From NCBI GenBank assembly GCA_937864465.1, contig CALMJU010000071.1, positions 45,246 through 109,245 on the forward strand: a stretch of DNA of 64,000 nucleotides, given 5' to 3'. The DNA is from an uncultured Acidobacteriota bacterium (lineage in GTDB: Bacteria; Acidobacteriota; Polarisedimenticolia; Polarisedimenticolales; JAIQFR01). The notes under the pieces are model-generated. The model saw only the letters and a list, made by a program, of their open reading frames with translations. It was not told the DNA's origin and searched no databases. Made by a program: the position numbers and the translations under genes. Below, one piece after another: positions 1 to 6,006 of this stretch. Positions within the stretch are counted from its first letter, which is position 1. Every line of letters starts with the position of its first letter.

Positions 1-1
1 G

Positions 2-832
2 CTGGTGACCAACGGCTACCTTCTCGACCGGAAACGTGCGGAGGGGCTCGAGGCGTTGAAGATCCGGGAGGTCCAGTTCACCGTGGACGGCCCCCCGGAG
101 ATCCACGACGCGCGCCGCGTTCTGGCCGGCGGCCAGGGGACCTTCTGGAGGATCGTCGAGAACCTCGAGAAAGGACACGAGCTGGCGCAGTTCCAGCTCC
201 GAATCAACGTGGACCGGCGAAACGCTCAGGCGGCGCTCGACGTCGTCGGGATCCTCGCCGAGAAGGGGATCGCCCGCAAGGTCCGTCCCTACCTCGCGCA
301 GGTGACGTTCGCAGGGTCGGCGTGCGGAAACATCCAGGAGAGCTGCTTTTCGAGCGAGGACTTTGCGGCGACCGAGGTCGGGCTCTATCGCGAGGCGCTC
401 CGGAGGAACCTGCCGCTCTCGCGGTACCCCTTCCGGATCCCGGGCGCTTTCTGCACGGTGGACCGCGTCAACTCGTTCGTCGTCTCCCCGTCGGGCTCCA
501 TCTTCAAGTGCTGGCATCAGGTCACGGCTGGCCCCGATGTCGCCATCGGACACCTCCTCGACGGCGAGCAGCCGTTCCACCGGGTGAACGAGGTGAAATG
601 GCTCACCTGGGACCCCCTGGAGAAGGAGGAGTGTCCGTCGTGTCCGGTCCTCCCCCTCTGCCACGGGGGCTGTCCCTTCGAGGCGCTGCGGAGGGCCGAC
701 TCGCCGCGGGGCGCCTGCGAGCATTACAGGTTCCATCTCGACAGGATCCTGGAAATCCAGCACGCGCGCGGTGCGGCCTCGGGAAGCGAAGCCGCGCCGT
801 CCCGCGGGGGGGCGGGAGGGAGCAACCCGTGA
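2..832 (+). CDS. Radical SAM/SPASM-domain maturase (C-terminal part; N-terminus outside window)
   Basis: The reading frame is open at the window edge, so the radical SAM CxxxCxxC segment is not visible. The visible part starts with a TNGYLL stretch and a VQFTVDGPPEIHD segment, typical of the distal half of a radical SAM barrel. A SPASM auxiliary-cluster domain follows. Counting from the first GTG at position 5, Cys 150, 169, 210, 213, 219, 223 and 238 fit the CX2CX5CX3C..C signature, seen as ECPSC, then LC, HGGC and a last C. Such enzymes commonly install carbon- or thioether-linked crosslinks in peptides. The TGA stop overlaps the GTG start of the ATP-grasp gene, so the two are translated together. 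Its likely substrates are the Cys-rich peptides encoded just downstream on the other strand (inference). Confidence 0.88.
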   Translation: MVTNGYLLDRKRAEGLEALKIREVQFTVDGPPEIHDARRVLAGGQGTFWRIVENLEKGHELAQFQLRINVDRRNAQAALDVVGILAEKGIARKVRPYLAQVTFAGSACGNIQESCFSSEDFAATEVGLYREALRRNLPLSRYPFRIPGAFCTVDRVNSFVVSPSGSIFKCWHQVTAGPDVAIGHLLDGEQPFHRVNEVKWLTWDPLEKEECPSCPVLPLCHGGCPFEALRRADSPRGACEHYRFHLDRILEIQHARGAASGSEAAPSRGGAGGSNP

Positions 833-1761
833 TCCGGATCGCCCTGATCGGACCGAAGGACAGGCCGGAGATCGGCCGGCTCGCGATCCGGCTCGAGGAG
901 CGCGGCGCGGAGCCGGTCTTCCTCGACTCCCGCGCCGACCCGGCGATCGCCATCGCCCCGGACCGGATCGAGGCCTGCGGCCAGGATCTCGACCGGGTGC
1001 GGGGCGCCTACGTGGCCGACCTCGGCATCCGGTCGCCCGGCGCCTCGGTGGCCGCGAACGACCCCGGCGTCCCGGCAGGAGCCCGCCGGTCGCTCGCCGC
1101 CTCGCTCCGGCACCTGTCTTCGTGGAATGCGCTCCTGGAGAAACTGGGGGAACGGGGACCGGTCGTGAACCCGCCCACGACCCACGACCTCCACTCCCTG
1201 AAGCCGTTCGAGATCTCGGTGTACGCGGGGGCGGGCCTGCCGGCCCCCCCGACGGTGGCGACCAACGATCCCGCGAGCCTCCTGCGGCATCTCGCGGACG
1301 AGGGGGCCGACGGCTGGGTCGTCAAGGGGATGGTCGGAGGCTACACGCACACCGAGACCGTCGAGACGCCCCGATCCGAGGAGGCGGCGGGTCTGCTTCT
1401 CCGCGACGGCCCGCGCATGGTGCAGCGCCGGGTCGAAGGGGACAACGTGCGCGCGTTCGTGCTCGACGGTGCGGTGGTCGGGGCGGCGGAGGTCGTCTCG
1501 ATCGAGGGATGCGAGATCGACTCGAGGCGGGGCGAAACCCGTATCCGGCGCATCGAGATCCCCGAGGCGGCGGCCCGGACCGCTGTGTGCGCGGCGGCGC
1601 GATGGGGGATGCCCTTCGCCGCGGTGGACTTCATGCGCGACGCCCGCACGGGCGAGTACCGGATCCTCGAGTGCAACTCCGCCCCGTTCTTCGTCGTGTT
1701 CGAGGGGCGGGCGGGACTCGACCTCTCGGGGAAGCTGGCCGATTTCCTTCTCGGGAGATGA
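829..1761 (+). CDS. ATP-grasp (RimK-like) peptide ligase, coupled to the radical SAM gene
   Basis: 310 residues. I chose the GTG at 829 because it overlaps the preceding stop (GTGA) and the protein from there begins with a typical Rossmann-like IRIALIGPKDRPE strand. The middle holds the nucleotide-binding segment (WVVKGMVGGYTHTE). The C-terminal half has the metal-binding end of ATP-grasp enzymes (AAVDFMRD, then YRILECNSAPFF), followed by a GLDLSGKLADFLL helix. The family joins a carboxylate to an amine, hydroxyl or thiol using ATP. Members in RiPP clusters form ester or amide macrocycles (graspetides) or add amino acids to a precursor. The location next to Cys- and acid-rich small peptides suggests that role here, but the substrate is inferred. 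Confidence 0.85.
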   Translation: MIRIALIGPKDRPEIGRLAIRLEERGAEPVFLDSRADPAIAIAPDRIEACGQDLDRVRGAYVADLGIRSPGASVAANDPGVPAGARRSLAASLRHLSSWNALLEKLGERGPVVNPPTTHDLHSLKPFEISVYAGAGLPAPPTVATNDPASLLRHLADEGADGWVVKGMVGGYTHTETVETPRSEEAAGLLLRDGPRMVQRRVEGDNVRAFVLDGAVVGAAEVVSIEGCEIDSRRGETRIRRIEIPEAAARTAVCAAARWGMPFAAVDFMRDARTGEYRILECNSAPFFVVFEGRAGLDLSGKLADFLLGR

Positions 1762-1837
1762 CGGACGGAACGCACGGCCGCCCCAGGAGCGGCGGCTCCG
1801 TCGTCGTCCTCTCACCGACGGGAAGAACCGTCCGTCC

Positions 1838-1957
1838 TCAGAGCGTGTCGTCGCCGCAGAAGCGCGGATCCTCGGAGCAGAGGGCGCAGTCCGTGTGGTA
1901 GAGCCTCTTGCAGTAGCCGACCCGAACCGACTCTTGCGAGCGAACCACGAACTTCAT
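1838..1957 (-). CDS. Putative RiPP precursor peptide 1 (39 aa)
   Basis: Begins MKFVVRSQES and ends with CALCSEDPRFC plus GDDTL; Cys at 16, 24, 27 and 34. An AAGGAG Shine-Dalgarno lies 7 nt before the ATG. It is one of five paralogues in 1.3 kb that keep the N-terminal octapeptide and the C-terminal Cys motif but vary in between, the pattern expected of leader and core. It lies 89 nt downstream of peptide 2 and seems to share its promoter. Its stop is 77 nt from the convergent ATP-grasp gene. A free metal-binding mini-protein (four Cys) is the main alternative. Confidence 0.82.
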   Translation of the reverse strand: MKFVVRSQESVRVGYCKRLYHTDCALCSEDPRFCGDDTL

Positions 1958-1989
1958 CTCGATTCTCCTTCTTGCGTTTACGTGGAAAA

Positions 1990-2027
1990 GCCTGCGCCCG
2001 GGCGGCCGATCCGCCTCGAGCGCAGGC
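1990..2027 (-). promoter_or_regulatory. Hairpin upstream of precursor 1 ribosome binding site
   Basis: Perfect 8-bp arms GCCTGCGC and GCGCAGGC enclose an inner GGCGG/CCGCC stem. It lies 19 nt before the Shine-Dalgarno of peptide 1. Comparable hairpins sit before the other four copies. Possible roles are an intercistronic mRNA stabiliser, a processing site or an attenuator. Confidence 0.5.
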
Positions 2028-2046
2028 TCGACGGTCGTGCGCGAAC

Positions 2047-2163
2047 CTAGTAGATCGGGTCGTCACAGAAACGGGGATCCTCGGAGCACAGGGCGCACAG
2101 CGTGTGATAGAGCCCGCACACGGACTTCCCACGCCTTTCCTGCGAACGAACCACGAACTTCAT
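2047..2163 (-). CDS. Putative RiPP precursor peptide 2 (38 aa)
   Basis: Begins MKFVVRSQER and carries CALCSEDPRFC followed by DDPIY; Cys at 16, 23, 26 and 33. A GAGGAGG Shine-Dalgarno sits 6 nt before the ATG. It is closest to peptide 3, which shares the same length, Cys spacing and a DDxxY C-terminus. A good promoter lies about 130 nt upstream, with a remnant of another copy inside the leader. It is likely co-transcribed with peptide 1. Confidence 0.84.
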   Translation of the reverse strand: MKFVVRSQERRGKSVCGLYHTLCALCSEDPRFCDDPIY

Positions 2164-2180
2164 CTCGATCCTCCTCTTCT

Positions 2181-2199
2181 CCCGCGCGAACCGCGCGGG
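2181..2199 (-). promoter_or_regulatory. Hairpin upstream of precursor 2 ribosome binding site
   Basis: CCCGCGCG, a 3-nt loop, then CGCGCGGG: a perfect 8-bp stem ending 4 nt before the GAGGAGG Shine-Dalgarno. Its sequence differs from the other hairpins but its position is the same, suggesting that structure rather than sequence is kept. Confidence 0.55.
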
Positions 2200-2209
2200 A
2201 TCTCCTACG

Positions 2210-2233
2210 ACACCCTGGATCCTCGGAGCACGG
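2210..2233 (-). pseudogene. Decayed sixth precursor copy (PCSEDPGC remnant)
   Basis: On the minus strand these 24 bases read PCSEDPGC, matching the C-terminal Cys motif of the intact peptides, including the nucleotide run TGCTCCGAGGATCC. No MKFVVRSQ start, Shine-Dalgarno or nearby stop goes with it, and the frame reads on into peptide 2 DNA. I interpret it as a relic of duplication in the leader of peptide 2. Its 5' limit cannot be drawn. Confidence 0.55.
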
Positions 2234-2293
2234 ATCGCGCCCGGCGAAATGCCCGCGCAGCCTGGCTCCGAAGTGCCTGTCTCGCGACCCTTG

Positions 2294-2322
2294 AGTATAC
2301 GCAGAACCACGCGGCAAATCAA
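2294..2322 (-). promoter_or_regulatory. Sigma-70-like promoter for precursors 2 and 1
   Basis: Minus-strand TTGATT, 17-nt spacer, TATACT. The block resembles the elements found upstream of peptides 3 and 5, including a shared CTGCGTA at the spacer/-10 boundary with that of peptide 5. Predicted transcription starts about 120 nt before peptide 2. Confidence 0.7.
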
Positions 2323-2439
2323 CCGTAAGTCCTTGCAACGATAAGCGATATAAATTCGAAATCTTCTAGGAGACGGCAGGCGCCTCGCCTGCCGGAACGC
2401 GAAGCCGCGGGGATGCGTAGGGGATCCGGGGGCGATCAC

Positions 2440-2484
2440 GGGGGCAGCCACCGCAGCCTCCGACGGAGGGCGGCGGCTGCCCCC
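2440..2484 (-). terminator. Strong hairpin after precursor 3
   Basis: Arms GGGGGCAGCC and GGCTGCCCCC pair perfectly, with inner CCGC/GCGG and CCTCC/GGAGG helices. It starts 13 nt after the stop of peptide 3, the right place for a terminator separating that unit from the next promoter. There is no T-tract, so intrinsic termination is uncertain. Confidence 0.55.
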
Positions 2485-2496
2485 TAGTGCCGATGG

Positions 2497-2613
2497 CTAG
2501 TACAGGACGTCATCGCAGAAGCGGGGATCCTCGGAGCACAGGGCGCACATCGTGATGTACAGCTTGCACGTGGGCTTGACATTCCTTTCCTGCGAACGAA
2601 CGACGAACTTCAT
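2497..2613 (-). CDS. Putative RiPP precursor peptide 3 (38 aa)
   Basis: Begins MKFVVRSQER and ends with CALCSEDPRFC plus DDVLY; Cys at 16, 23, 26 and 33. An AAGGAGGG Shine-Dalgarno lies 6-7 nt before the ATG. It stands alone between a promoter at 2724-2751 and the strong hairpin at 2440-2484, so it is probably monocistronic. Only the central variable stretch separates it from peptide 2. Confidence 0.84.
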   Translation of the reverse strand: MKFVVRSQERNVKPTCKLYITMCALCSEDPRFCDDVLY

Positions 2614-2631
2614 TGCGACCCTCCTTCTCGA

Positions 2632-2650
2632 CCGCACGACTCTCGTGCGG
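2632..2650 (-). promoter_or_regulatory. Hairpin upstream of precursor 3 ribosome binding site
   Basis: CCGCACGA, CTC loop, TCGTGCGG: a perfect 8-bp stem ending 5 nt before the Shine-Dalgarno. It has the same architecture as the hairpin before peptide 2 but an unrelated stem sequence. Confidence 0.55.
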
Positions 2651-2723
2651 CCAAAACCACGAAAACGAACACCGAACCGTCCCTACCCGCTCCGGGAGCT
2701 TCCCGGGCCGGGCGACGGGCGAT

Positions 2724-2751
2724 CTTATACGGCGAGCCCGTCCAAGATCAA
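2724..2751 (-). promoter_or_regulatory. Sigma-70-like promoter for precursor 3
   Basis: Minus-strand TTGATC, 16-nt spacer, TATAAG. Preceded by GGGCCC just as the promoter of peptide 5 is preceded by GCGCCC, giving a shared CCCTTGAT context. Confidence 0.62.
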
Positions 2752-2846
2752 GGGCCCGCGACTTCCTTCGACTTCCTGCAGGAACGCTCGATGTTCCGCC
2801 GCCCCGGGATCCCCAGGGATCGACGCGGAGATCGATCGCCTCGAGG

Positions 2847-2960
2847 TCACTCGCAGCCGCGAGGATCCTCGCTGCAGAGCATGCACAGCGTGTGCTTGAC
2901 CCCGGGCGGCAAGGTCGTATTCGGGAGATGCCGATCCTGGGGTCCCACGACGAACTTCAT
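2847..2960 (-). CDS. Divergent putative RiPP precursor peptide 4 (37 aa)
   Basis: Begins MKFVVGPQDR and ends LCMLCSEDPRGCE. It lacks the first Cys of its paralogues (Cys only at 26, 29 and 36), has GP in place of RS in the N-terminal block, and G in place of F before the last Cys. A GAGGAGG Shine-Dalgarno lies 4-5 nt before the ATG. It follows peptide 5 by 73 nt and probably shares its transcript. It could be a specialised variant or a copy beginning to decay. Confidence 0.75.
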   Translation of the reverse strand: MKFVVGPQDRHLPNTTLPPGVKHTLCMLCSEDPRGCE

Positions 2961-2972
2961 GCGTCCTCCTCT

Positions 2973-3008
2973 GCGTCCTGGCCCGGAGCGCGCCGAGCTC
3001 TCGGACGC
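2973..3008 (-). promoter_or_regulatory. Weaker hairpin upstream of precursor 4 ribosome binding site
   Basis: GCGTCC and GGACGC arms (6 bp) around a GC-rich loop, 2 nt before the Shine-Dalgarno. This is the least convincing of the five hairpins and is listed because of its conserved position. Confidence 0.35.
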
Positions 3009-3033
3009 CCGGTTCGGTCCCGAGCGGAATTCC

Positions 3034-3150
3034 TCAGTCCCAGTTGCCGCAGAAGCGGGGATCCTCGGAGCACAGGGCGCACTCCGTGATGGCCCGAGTG
3101 CACACGCCCCTGCGCGAGCCGCCGTCCTGCGACCGAACGATGAATCTCAT
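3034..3150 (-). CDS. Putative RiPP precursor peptide 5 (38 aa)
   Basis: Begins MRFIVRSQDG, a conservative variant of the shared N-terminus, and ends with CALCSEDPRFC plus GNWD; Cys at 17, 24, 27 and 34. An AAGGAG Shine-Dalgarno lies 7 nt before the ATG. It is the first gene of the minus-strand array and has its own promoter, with a leader of roughly 100 nt. Confidence 0.82.
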   Translation of the reverse strand: MRFIVRSQDGGSRRGVCTRAITECALCSEDPRFCGNWD

Positions 3151-3164
3151 CCTGTCTCTCCTTC

Positions 3165-3200
3165 TCGCCGGCTCTCACCCGCTGAAGGAAGGGCCGGCGA
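3165..3200 (-). promoter_or_regulatory. Hairpin upstream of precursor 5 ribosome binding site
   Basis: TCGCCGGC and GCCGGCGA arms, 8 bp with a 20-nt loop, ending 1 nt before the AAGGAG Shine-Dalgarno. Confidence 0.5.
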
Positions 3201-3255
3201 CTGCTTCGACTCCCTTTTGCGCTCGGGCGATCCGGACGCTCGGGGCCGAGGGTAG

Positions 3256-3284
3256 GGTGTACGCAGGCACAGGAGAGAAATCAA
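3256..3284 (-). promoter_or_regulatory. Sigma-70-like promoter for precursors 5 and 4
   Basis: Minus-strand TTGATT, 17-nt spacer, TACACC. It shares TTGATTT and a CTGCGTAxAC block with the promoter of peptide 2. The divergent region 3201-3491 otherwise holds an AT-rich patch near 3339-3359 and no recognisable gene. Confidence 0.55.
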
Positions 3285-3491
3285 GGGCGCCGCGCGATTC
3301 CGATCGAGGAGACGGCGCAGGCGTCCGGCGCGTCGCAAATTCCAATAAATCAAGGAAACCGGGGCCTTTCCGCGGAGCGTGGCCGGCCGGAACCCTGGGG
3401 AATTTCGATCCGCCGGGTTATGCTATCGAGCCGTGGCGATCGCGCCGCCCTGCTTCGCGCCGGGGCGGCCGGCGGAGCGGAGGGGTGGCAG

Positions 3492-4268
3492 ATGACCCGA
3501 ACGTTCGAGGATCCCCTCCTCACCAAGATCCACGGAATCCTCCGCGCCGAGGTGGATTCGAACTTCGACTTCCTGGAGCCTGGACCGATTCCATGGTCCT
3601 CTCCGAGGAAGCCCGCGTCGGCCTCGTCCGTGGCGCTCCTGACCACCGCGTCCCTGCACCTGAAGGGGGACGTTCCCTTCCGTGCGCTGGAGGACCGGTT
3701 CGGCGACACCGGTTACCGCACGATTCCGTTGAATGCGAGGCCGGAGGATCTGGACCTCGACGCGCCGTACGTGGACCGCCGCCACATCTCCTCCGACCCC
3801 GAGGTCGCGCTTCCGCTTCGAGCCCTCGAAACCCTCCACCGAGAAGGAATCGTGGGGCCACCCGCCCCGAGGCACGCGAGCGTCTCGGGGGGCCTCGTGA
3901 GGCCGTATCCCGGGCTCCTGGAGACCTCGGATCGCCTGGCGGCGATGTTCCACGAGGACGGCGTCGATGCCGTGCTGCTGCTCCCCAGCTGCCCTCTTTG
4001 CGTCCAGACGGTCTGCCTCCTGGCCAGAGAGTTCGAGAGCCGGAGGATCGCGACCGTCTGTCTCACGCTCGTGCCCGAGCTGAGCCGGATCGTCGGCGCC
4101 CCGAGGACCCTCTCGGTCCGCTTCCGCTTCGGCGCGCCGTGCGGGGACTCGGGGAACGGCCCCGTCCATCGGACGGTCCTTCGGGAGATGCTCGGCCTCC
4201 TGGACGAGGCGACCGAGCCCGGAACGTTCCGGGAGTCGGGGCTGCAGTGGAAGCGCACCCCCGCATGA
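3492..4268 (+). CDS. GrdB-like (glycine/sarcosine/betaine reductase selenoprotein B family) protein, Cys form
   Basis: 258 residues from the ATG at 3492, which has a GGAGGGG Shine-Dalgarno 7-8 nt upstream. The text DAPYVDRRHISSDPEVALPLRALETLHREGIVG and the later DGVDAVLLLPSCPLCVQT segment (read in two parts, joined by a GLVRPYPGL stretch) match the short GrdB-like family. There the redox residue can be Sec, but here the codons are TGC, giving CPLC. Long GrdB proteins reduce amino acid C-N bonds; the role of these short homologues is not established. It is divergent from the precursor array, so a link to peptide maturation or thiol chemistry is possible but unproven. Confidence 0.7.
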   Translation: MTRTFEDPLLTKIHGILRAEVDSNFDFLEPGPIPWSSPRKPASASSVALLTTASLHLKGDVPFRALEDRFGDTGYRTIPLNARPEDLDLDAPYVDRRHISSDPEVALPLRALETLHREGIVGPPAPRHASVSGGLVRPYPGLLETSDRLAAMFHEDGVDAVLLLPSCPLCVQTVCLLAREFESRRIATVCLTLVPELSRIVGAPRTLSVRFRFGAPCGDSGNGPVHRTVLREMLGLLDEATEPGTFRESGLQWKRTPA

Positions 4269-4330
4269 GCGCCCCCACGCACGGCGGGAAGCGGCCGTCG
4301 CGGCGCCCCCCGGCGATTACGATTTCTTGG

Positions 4331-4360
4331 TTGTCGGGTCCGGACGCGCGGACCTATAGT
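4331..4360 (+). promoter_or_regulatory. Promoter of the LysM/M23 lipoprotein gene
   Basis: TTGTCG, 18-nt spacer, TATAGT. The -10 ends only 6 nt before the ATG at 4367 and no Shine-Dalgarno is visible, so the transcript may be leaderless or nearly so. Confidence 0.55.
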
Positions 4361-4366
4361 CCCCGT

Positions 4367-5230
4367 ATGCGAGGGCCGTCGATCGCCCGTACGTCGCTTC
4401 GCGGAATCGGCGCGGCGAGCCTCGCGACCGCGGCGGGGGCGCTGGTTTGCGCCCTGGGGACGGCCGGATGCGCGGGGCGAGTCCCGCGCCCGGGCGGTGC
4501 GGAGGCCCCGCACGAGATCCCCGAACCGGCGCGACCGGACGTGGCGGCACGGCCGGAGGAACCGTCACCCCAGGAAGAGCCCGAGAGCCCGACCGGTGTG
4601 TTTCATCGCGTTCTTCCTGGGCAGACGCTGTGGCGCATCGCGAAGGTGTACCGAGTCCCCCTCGACGAGATCCTGCGCGTAAACGGGATCGCCGATCCGG
4701 AGAGAATCGAGGCCGGACAGCAGATCTTCATCCCCGGGGCGGGACGCCTCCTCGAGGTCCCTCCGTACCCTGCGCCCCTGCCGGATGTCGCGGCCCCGGC
4801 CCCTCCCGGACCCGAGATCGCGGAGCGAAGCGCCGGCGATTTCGAGTGGCCTGTCGCCGGGGGAGAGATCCTGTCCCGCTTCGGAGCTCGCCGCCGCACG
4901 CACCGCCACGCGGGCATCGACATCCGGGGCCGCCCGGGTCAGGAGGTCGTCGCCGCGCAGGACGGCGTCGTGACGTTCAGCGGCAGCACGCGGACCGCCT
5001 ACGGCAAGCTCGTGATCCTCGATCACGGAACCGGGTTCGAGTCCCTGTACGCGCACAACCGGGAGACCCTCGTCGCCGCGGGCGACACGGTGAAGCGAGG
5101 TCAGCCGATCGCGCGGGTGGGCAGGACGGGCAACGCGACCACCCCGCACGCCCATTTCGAGATCCGCAGAGGCGGCGTGCCGGTCGATCCGCTCCCCTAC
5201 TTCCTGAGCGTCGCCGAGGTTCGGCCATGA
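4367..5230 (+). CDS. LysM/M23 peptidoglycan hydrolase lipoprotein (NlpD/EnvC-like)
   Basis: 287 residues. The N-terminus has a basic stretch, a hydrophobic segment and a TAGC lipobox-like site, so it is probably a lipoprotein. A Pro/Glu-rich linker leads to a LysM repeat (FHRVLPGQTLWRIAKVYRV...EILRVNGI..IEAGQQIFIP, here abbreviated). A complete M23/LytM domain with zinc ligands follows: HRHAGIDI for HxxxD and TTPHAHFEI for HxH. Intact ligands suggest an active endopeptidase rather than an amidase activator. The stop overlaps the start of the zinc-ribbon response regulator gene (ATGA), so both are probably expressed together. Confidence 0.88.
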   Translation: MRGPSIARTSLRGIGAASLATAAGALVCALGTAGCAGRVPRPGGAEAPHEIPEPARPDVAARPEEPSPQEEPESPTGVFHRVLPGQTLWRIAKVYRVPLDEILRVNGIADPERIEAGQQIFIPGAGRLLEVPPYPAPLPDVAAPAPPGPEIAERSAGDFEWPVAGGEILSRFGARRRTHRHAGIDIRGRPGQEVVAAQDGVVTFSGSTRTAYGKLVILDHGTGFESLYAHNRETLVAAGDTVKRGQPIARVGRTGNATTPHAHFEIRRGGVPVDPLPYFLSVAEVRP

Positions 5231-5934
5231 AGATCGAGGTCCGCTGCCCGAGCTGCGGGCGAGGATATCTCGTCGAGGAGTCGAGGATCCCGCCGGGGGG
5301 CGGTCCGGTCGCCTGCAAGGCCTGCGGTGGGGCGATCGAACTCCCCTCGCCGCACCCCGCGGCGCCGCCACGGCCGGCTCCCTCCCCTCCCGCGCCGCAG
5401 GCGCCGGCGCCGAAGCTCTCTTCGAGCGATCCGGTTCCGGAGGTCGTGCGGACGGATCCCGTCGCCGGGTCGGGGGAGGTCGTCTGCCCGAGATGCGGCC
5501 TGCATTTCGACGCCGGCAGCGCCGCGCCGTCCCGGGCCAGCGCGGAACGGCCGGGGGTGCTGGTCGTCGAGGACCTCGAGTACTTCTTCGAGATCGCCCA
5601 TGACGCGCTGGCGGCGAGGTTCGACGTCCATGCGGCCAGGAGCCTCCGGGAAGCTCGGCATGTGCTCGCCTCGAGGAAGATCGACGCGATCGTCCTCGAC
5701 CTGACGCTCGAGAACGGAGAGAACGGACTGAACCTCCTTCGCGAGCTCCGCCCGAAGCCCTGCCCCGTGATCATCTACACGGCCGAGGACGAGACGGAGC
5801 TTTACGGAGAATCCTGGGAGCGGATGCGGGCGCTGGGCGCGGACGATCTCGTGCTCAAGGGAATGAACGCGGGCGACGCCCTCGTGGCCAAGATCGCCAT
5901 CCTCCTCGGCGAGGCCGATCCGTCGGGCAGCTGA
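5227..5934 (+). CDS. Zinc-ribbon plus receiver-domain protein
   Basis: 235 residues. Residues 1-40 form an MJ0042-like zinc ribbon (CPSCGRGYLV, then CKACG). A Pro/Ala-rich linker contains a further CPRCG pair. The C-terminal half is a receiver domain with VVEDLE as acidic start, AIVLDLTLE carrying the phospho-acceptor Asp, IIYTAED in the Thr position and LVLKG for the conserved Lys. There is no output domain. Such proteins occur in Acidobacteriota and deltaproteobacterial lineages, without a known partner. Its ATG overlaps the previous stop. Confidence 0.8.
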   Translation: MKIEVRCPSCGRGYLVEESRIPPGGGPVACKACGGAIELPSPHPAAPPRPAPSPPAPQAPAPKLSSSDPVPEVVRTDPVAGSGEVVCPRCGLHFDAGSAAPSRASAERPGVLVVEDLEYFFEIAHDALAARFDVHAARSLREARHVLASRKIDAIVLDLTLENGENGLNLLRELRPKPCPVIIYTAEDETELYGESWERMRALGADDLVLKGMNAGDALVAKIAILLGEADPSGS

Positions 5935-6005
5935 CGGTTGCGACCCGTCCCGGGAGGCGTTCGGTCCCCGGGCCCCGCAGCCCGCGCGAAGCCCGGGTCG
6001 AACCG
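5935..6005. terminator. Bulged hairpin between convergent genes
   Basis: CGGTTGCGACCCG near 5935 pairs with CGGGTCGAACCG near 5994 apart from one bulge. It fills the gap between two convergent genes and could terminate both. No T-tract. Confidence 0.45.
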
Positions 6006-6006
6006 G

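Noticed and set aside
322..828. Extension of the ATP-grasp reading frame upstream to 322
   Set aside because: It would overlap the SPASM domain in another frame, and those residues are Arg/Pro-rich shadow sequence. The GTG at 829 with stop overlap is the better start.
724..1815. Long minus-strand open frame opposite the ATP-grasp gene
   Set aside because: Composition is Arg/Gly/Pro-rich with no motif; a typical antisense shadow in high-GC DNA.
2497..2613. Precursor peptides as classic zinc-ribbon proteins
   Set aside because: Four Cys could bind a metal, but the spacing (7-2-6) lacks ribbon knuckles (CPxCG). Kept only as an alternative.
2181..2650. Riboswitch upstream of the precursor genes
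   Set aside because: Only simple stems are seen; no known aptamer core can be recognised.
1838..3150. CRISPR-like array from the repeated GGATCCTCGGAGCA segments
   Set aside because: Repeats are unequally spaced, lie inside coding frames, and encode the conserved CSEDP residues.
3044..4366. Plus-strand open frame leading into the LysM/M23 gene
   Set aside because: It runs antisense to peptide 5 and over the GrdB-like gene with no recognisable protein; the lipoprotein signal begins at 4367.
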